A stretch of 64,000 bases of DNA, taken from NCBI GenBank assembly GCA_000310025.1, contig FN649748.1, forward strand, positions 3,649,552 to 3,713,551, given 5' to 3'. The notes beneath the pieces were generated by a model that saw nothing but the letters and a program-made list of their open reading frames with translations, did not search any database and was not told the origin of the DNA. Numbering within the stretch: position 1 is the stretch's first letter; every line of letters starts with the position of its first letter. Source of the stretch: Ectocarpus siliculosus (taxonomy: Eukaryota > Sar > Phaeophyceae > Ectocarpales > Ectocarpaceae). The translations under genes and the position numbers were made by a program. This document shows, in pieces, positions 58,436 through 64,000 of the stretch.

Positions 58436-61400
58436 ATGATTAGCGTCGCGAGAGTGTCGGCGGGACGGACTGCTTCACGCCTGGCGAGACAGCAGCGGCA
58501 TGTTGTGCCCTCGGCAAGGATCGCTCTAGTCAGGGCCGAGGCATTAGGGCTAGAGGGCAGCAGCATCAGATTGAACTCTCCAGCCTCGCGCGCTCTCGTG
58601 TCCGTGGCCAAGCCTCCCAAGCAGCTTGCGGAAGGGAGGACGTTCAGCGCGGTGGCGCCCAAGCCCATGGTGACGATGATCCCGTGGGTGCCTCCTCCGT
58701 TCCAGCCGCTGATGAACAGGCTTCACCCCATCATGATCAGGGAGCGGCGTCCGATGGCGTGGTGTGGCATCGAGGCGCTCAACACCGTGACCAACGCCGG
58801 GGCGCTGTGCGGCCACTTCAGTTTTGCGCTTCTCACCCTCGCCTACCTCGAGACGGACGTTTTGAAGCTACGGTGAGAGGTGGTAGTGCCTACATCTCCG
58901 TCATGCGGAGTATTGCTGGGGGTGTTATCATGCGTGTGTTTCGTACTTTTCGATGTCGTCATCTCGTGATTTCCAGATCTCTTCAAAAATCTGTCCCCGC
59001 CCTTGCTTCTCCCCAAGCGGGAGTGGGGCGTGTGTGTGCCAGATGGTGCGCACAGCACCCATCCCTGACCCTCATCACTGTTTGGTGCTCGTGTGTCAAC
59101 CGCCAGAGCCTGTGTCGTACATTATCTAAGAGTTTCCTGGTTGGTAACACGTGGGTCTGCCTTGGATGATGTGCGCATACGTATGTTGGCAGCGTACGTG
59201 TACTGTAGATCGCATGTGCCTTTACTCTCTCTAGCGTTTATACGCCGAGCATGTACAAACCACAGCCCGCAGTGTGTGCGTGCGCAGTCGAGGATAGACA
59301 TGCTCAGCACTCGCAGGCAAATGGCGGCCATGAGCGTACGCTCGTGCGACTGCTGTGTTGGTCAGAAAGTGTTTGAGTACCCCGAGTGTGCCACAAAGGG
59401 TGTACGTGTCGTGGTATTTGTCATCGTGAGAGGACGCGTGTTACAGCAACAGACGCGGGAGGCCCCCTCGCAGAAGTACCACGGTACCAAGGGAACAGAC
59501 ACGTGTTGTTCATCTCTTCGCCAGTACAATCAAGCTGTTAGCTGAAATCATCCACTAACTATTCCAAGCGTGTGTAGGCCAGACGGCATAAAAAGGTTGG
59601 GTAGGAAGCAGCTGTGCTTCCAGCTTTGAAGTTTTCAGAAAACACCCCGCCAATATATTGAAATCACTGTGCATGTAGGTACGCTGCTGCAGGTCTGACT
59701 TTCCAGTGCTGCTGTGCATCATGACTCGAGATGTCACCTGCATTCTTTGCCTGCAAGACGTTTCTTTCTTCCCCTGTAGTGTACCACTATCACTGCTGTG
59801 TTGGCGTACAGATTCTAATAGGGCACACATGCTCACACAACAATTGACGCCCGCATGTATCCAGCAGTAGCAGTATGCATACATGCTAAGAGTAACGGGG
59901 AAGTGCGGTGGAGAAAATAATGTGATGATGAGAGTGCGAGGAGTAGGAGGAGGCTTCGGGTAAAAACAATTTTCTACGGCAGTAGTATACCACTGGATGG
60001 TTTACCCCCCCACCGTTCTTGAGTGAGAAAACAAGCACTCGATTATGTACCTTTTGCTGCAATGTAACTCGTGAGTTTAAACTCGAAAACAGTGCAACCC
60101 ACTCCTATTCGTACTATTCCCAACTCCCGGCCCCCCACGTGGTCGGGAAGGGCGGAGTTTTGTGTTCAGCGGATGGTTGGAAGCTCATCGTGTATGTACA
60201 TGTCTACCGTGTGATGGGAAGTGAATTGCATGTGGACAAAATTATACTCAATTAGTTTGGTTTGTTTTGGTTTGACGCGATCCTTGTGTAGCCGAGCTCT
60301 TTCGTGTATGCGCTGCTGTTGCGAAAGCTGTGGGGGGAAGTTCGATACAGGCACTGCTCTAACCCGGTAATGTACAAGTAAAGTGCATTAGGTAGAATAA
60401 AGGAGAGCGAGGCTGAGGTTTCCGAATAGAATAGCCGAGCGTCAGCGCAGAATTCCATTGTTAATCGTGTGTGACAGACGAAAGTCAGTGCCTATTTTAA
60501 TAGCCTTGTTTGTGGTTCCATAAACGTACGATCGGGCCGGTACTATAATACTGCCGCATCGAACTCGAAGATGTTCACCACGAGACCTCCCTTAATTCCA
60601 GGGCCGGATGATTGCCTTAGCACAATGTAAAGAAGCCCTGGGTCCCAACGACTGTAATACAAAACAAATCAGCTGGGCCGTGGGTCACTGCTTTTCGTAG
60701 ATATGGGGACGTCGAAAACAATGGTTGAGGAAGCTTTTGTCGGATTTCTACTCTAGCCCGGCGTTCCCCTACTGAGGCGTGTGCTTATATTATAGTCCAC
60801 CTACATTCGTGTGCGAGATGGTAGATAACCTTCTGGACCACCTCACGAAAGGAACACACCGCGGGACACAACAATCCTGCCAACCACCTGTAGAACAGAT
60901 ATGTAGCGGCGCAAAGAAGTCTGGCATCTATGGTGTGTACTCTCTGCTAACCACGCTTGCCCTCAGAGAGTGGTTGTCGTTTTTTTCCGAGAGAAGCTGT
61001 AGAGTCAAATCCTAAACCTCCGCTGTGCCCCGCCTCCGCCGATGACCATGTTTTCAACACCGCAGATACCTGGTGGCCTGTGGATCCACCCTGAACGTCA
61101 TGTTCAACCTGTTCCGCGTTGTGGGCCCCCCCGTATGGATTCCCATCAAGTGGAACGCCGGGTTCCTTTTGCTCAACACAATTATGGTGATTCTGCTCAT
61201 GAACGAGCGGCAAGAAGCTGACCGTCTGAAGGAGGACCCTGAACAGGCGAGTTTGTTTTTTTGTGTTTGTTTTTTGCCTTTAGCCTCCGGTTGGAGTTCT
61301 TTTTTCTCTTACAAACAACGGAAACAAAGCCATTCTCTACCCTTATGATGTTTTACTATGTATTGCCTGCTCGTGCTCAGTCGTACCACCCATCCCCCTG

Positions 61401-63518
61401 CGTACTTGCATTCATGGCGATAATTTGTCTTGCTGGACTCGGGTGGGGCTACTATAATTGCGTCGTGAGTACTAATATGTCATACGGAGCATACAAACTA
61501 TTATGTTGCGGAGTATACAGCAGTAAACCCTTCGAGGCTTCCTCCTTAGTCCATCCTTAAAAATATTCGCCTCCGTGCCGCTTACCGCATCAAAACGTAC
61601 TGCATGATGTTGCACCGGGCGCTCCGCGTGCGGCTAGCCCCTTAACTCCCATGTGAACCTGACGCTTGGGAGCAGGCGAGGATTTACCACGACATCTTCG
61701 AGAGCGTGAATCTGAGCCCCGTTCAATTCCTGCGGCTCATGGACGTCGCGGAGCGCCGCGTGGTGCCCAAGGGAGCTAACCTCAAGGACGGTGGGGCCCC
61801 GCACAAGGAAGTTATCCTCATCATCGAGGGTACAGCAGAGGTGAGTTGGACTGACTGAGCTGCTACACTGCTGGTGGTGCATGTGCGTGAAGCTGAGCAA
61901 AGGAAGCTCCTGCGGTTGACACCTTGGCGGGTAAGGAACTTGATGATCATGCTCAAGGGTATATATAAGTTGGCCACCATTTTAAGTTTGTGAGCCCGGC
62001 TAAGAACCCATATATACAGCGACCGTTTTTAGGTCACAGGAGGAACTAAGAACATCAGCCTGGGCCGAAGCCAATAGATAGAGGTGTGTTTTTGAGTGTG
62101 GGGGGTAACTGAAGTGCTGGCTCTCGCCTTGTTTGGCTTCGAGAAAGGGGTCTTGAGACAGGTGGAAAAGGGCCACCACCACCATGGGTCGTGAGCGGAG
62201 AGATCGGGGAGTGTTTTTTCGTTGTGCTTCACTTGCCCGACAGGCCTGAGCGGGCATCCCGCATGCAGAATTTTTCGTGCCTGACGTGTCATGATGAGTC
62301 AGTCACGTCGCTGACCCTTGTTGCTGGAATTTACGTTGTGAACGTGACAGGTCAAGTCCGAGGGAGTGGCTGTGTCCCACATGGAGAAGGGTGGATTCAT
62401 TGGGTCCATGGCCTTCATGCGCCTCAGCAAGAAGCTTTCCGTCGCCAAGCTCGCCTCCGACGACGGGCACTACGTCTACAAGGACGGAGGCATGTTCCGG
62501 AAGGCTTGGGAAGCGGTCCTCGGACAGCTGCGGAGGGACGGATCCGTGGTGGGAGAGGTGGCCCAGGCTGTCGTGGGGGACAAGACGCTCAAGAGGCAGG
62601 ACACGATGGGCTTGGAGCGCTCCATGTCCACCGTGACCGCCACCTCCGACGTGAGTTACTGTAGACATGCAAACCCCACTTGCTGCGATTTGGATAGTCT
62701 TCGCGAGAAATTAAGTTTACGAGGAAATAGAACAGGAGGGGGTACGCAGACTCTATTCCCTAACCTTTACCCTACTTCCCCGATTTCGTGATTTTTTCCA
62801 ACATGTTTACTTCAACTAAGAACCCTAGGAAGGCTGCTGTGCGATTTTGGTTGGTGTTGCTGCGAAGAAACCAACGCACAAGACAGAAAATGCTGCTGCA
62901 AATGTGGACAGACACGTGCAAGGAAAGGCGACTATTGCGGCTAGCTCTCGATGGGATATTTCCGAAACCGCCTACCCGTTTCGCCATTGGCGACAGCCTC
63001 TTGGTCGTAGAGAAATTGAGAATCGGTACAAGAGCACTTCTGTCTGTGCTTTCGCCCGCACTGCTCTCACAGTATACTACGTGTGCAGCGAGCGGGTCAC
63101 CCTCGTGGGCAAGTTCATAGGGCACATGTACCCAGCTCACTGTGCGCCGTGCGACGTCCACTTGTTTGAGTGCTTGTCTCCGCATGCTGCCCGCACGCAT
63201 GGAACGCTTTTTTTATTACATTTCCCGCCGCTGCTCGCCAACGTTCCGCCTCTCCACCAACTCCATCTGATGGCCCGCTTCCGTGACGATGATGATGATG
63301 CATCATCAGGTGGTGGTGTACGTTTGGGACCAGCACGCGCTTCGCGAGTTCATCAAGCGCCGGCCCATGATCGGCGCTTTCCTCCAGAAGGCGATCACGG
63401 TTGACCTGGTGAACAAGGTCGACCAGTCGCGCGACCACCACGAGCACTACCGGCAGCTGCTCGCTGAGACGTTGGACGGGGGACGGGTCACCTCCACGGA
63501 GAGGAAGAACTTGCAGAG
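58436..63518 (+). CDS. Popeye/cNMP-binding-like membrane protein, 5' part (gene B)
   Basis: Five exons lie in the window: 58436-58872, 61066-61246, 61676-61840, 62351-62650, 63310-63518. The last ends in a GTGAGT donor, so the gene runs past the right edge. Residues 1-34 contain no Asp or Glu and many Arg, Ala and Ser, resembling a mitochondrial presequence. A P-W-V-P-P-P-F-Q-P block starts the region conserved with gene A. Hydrophobic segments and P-V-W-I-P-I-K-W-N follow, then the Popeye-like barrel with G-F-I-G-S-M-A-F where animal Popeye proteins have DSPE. T-A-T-S-D and R-R-P-M-I-G-A-F-L-Q-K-A close the domain. Exons 2, 3 and 5 equal those of gene A in length (181, 165, 209 nt) and phase; exon 4 is one codon shorter. 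Exon 2 uses a GC donor. Exon 5 ends within the first C-terminal repeat. A tandem duplicate of gene A. Confidence 0.8.
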
Positions 63519-63949
63519 GTGAGTGAAGGGATTAGAGGATGGCGGAGCAGTTCTGTTAGGCTTGTCGGTGCTTACAGGTGCGACAGGCGGTAGTGAAGTG
63601 AAGCAACAAGGAAGCTAGTATGATACTACAAAACTGCTGTCAGGAGACGAAAAGTGCAGCGCACGGCTTTGGCACCGCGACTCGGGAGTTCTCGGGCATC
63701 ATTGTGTATACGGGGAGTACCAATTGGTAGCAGTTCTTTCGGAAGCGACAGGGACATGTACTCTACTCATCCAACATGTCTACTGACTGCTGACCCGTCA
63801 CAGCAGCAGTGGCACCGAGACCCCGGAGCTCTCGGATGATATGAATCAGGGGAGTTCCATTCCAATCAGTAGCAGTTGTCTGGTAAACAAGCATCGGGTA
63901 TCCCATCCGGCATTGCTCCGTCTCGATGTCCGCGCCCCATCTCTTGATG

Positions 63950-63969
63950 CCCCCCCCCCCCCCCCCCCA
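63950..63969. repeat. Poly-C tract
   Basis: About 20 consecutive Cs near the right edge, within or after the fifth intron of gene B. Confidence 0.9.
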
Positions 63970-64000
63970 AGTGGAGGGAGTCGAAGGGGTTGAGATAGAG

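Noticed and set aside
61261..61560. 99-codon open frame between gene B exons 2 and 3
   Set aside because: Lies in intron 2; the flanking exons join in phase and match gene A without it.

Overview
The window looks like nuclear DNA of a multicellular stramenopile, most likely a brown alga of the Ectocarpus type. This is an inference: the two best genes are split by GT-AG and GC-AG introns of 0.3-2.2 kb, base composition is roughly balanced, intergenic space is long, and the mobile DNA is dominated by Ty1/copia elements with smaller TIR and foldback elements. No bacterial or organellar signal, rRNA, tRNA or CRISPR was seen, and the species cannot be named from the sequence alone.

Layout. 1-12 kb has no convincing host gene. 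It holds a foldback repeat (about 1.77-2.04 kb), a 2-copy direct repeat (6.8-7.15 kb), a decayed Helitron helicase tail (7.6-8.0 kb) and a probable 2.1-kb non-autonomous TIR transposon (9.27-11.41 kb). 12.5-14.6 kb has coding-like but broken plus-strand reading frames of unknown nature. 19.12-26.49 kb is a full-length copia retrotransposon with 353-bp LTRs that look identical and a GGATC target duplication, yet its pol frame is broken several times. 28.96-34.20 kb is a second copia insertion with TCACC target duplication. Its 5' LTR remnant, gag, protease, integrase and RT N-terminus have been inverted relative to the rest of RT, RNase H and the 3' LTR. A 217-bp TA-flanked MITE occurs twice (27.5 and 57.6 kb) in opposite orientations.

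38.45-39.53 kb encodes a protein of about a dozen 23-residue FNIP-like repeats. 41.2-43.6 kb is a large inverted repeat: a 22-bp minisatellite in two opposing arms, flanked by inverted ~185-bp repeat units.

44.40-53.40 kb (gene A, 11 exons, 729 residues, complete) and 58.44 kb to beyond the right edge (gene B, first five exons) are tandem same-strand paralogues of a Popeye/cyclic-nucleotide-binding-like membrane protein. Exon lengths and intron phases are nearly identical between them. Each has a basic, acid-poor N-terminus resembling a mitochondrial presequence, then membrane segments and a Popeye-like domain. In gene A a C-terminal array follows of four copies of a ~53-residue repeat ending in a GW-x3-[ED]-[FY]-E-x-G signature, produced by duplication of a three-exon block. 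This Popeye-plus-repeat architecture is the most interesting coding feature of the window and is not one I can match to a named domain combination.
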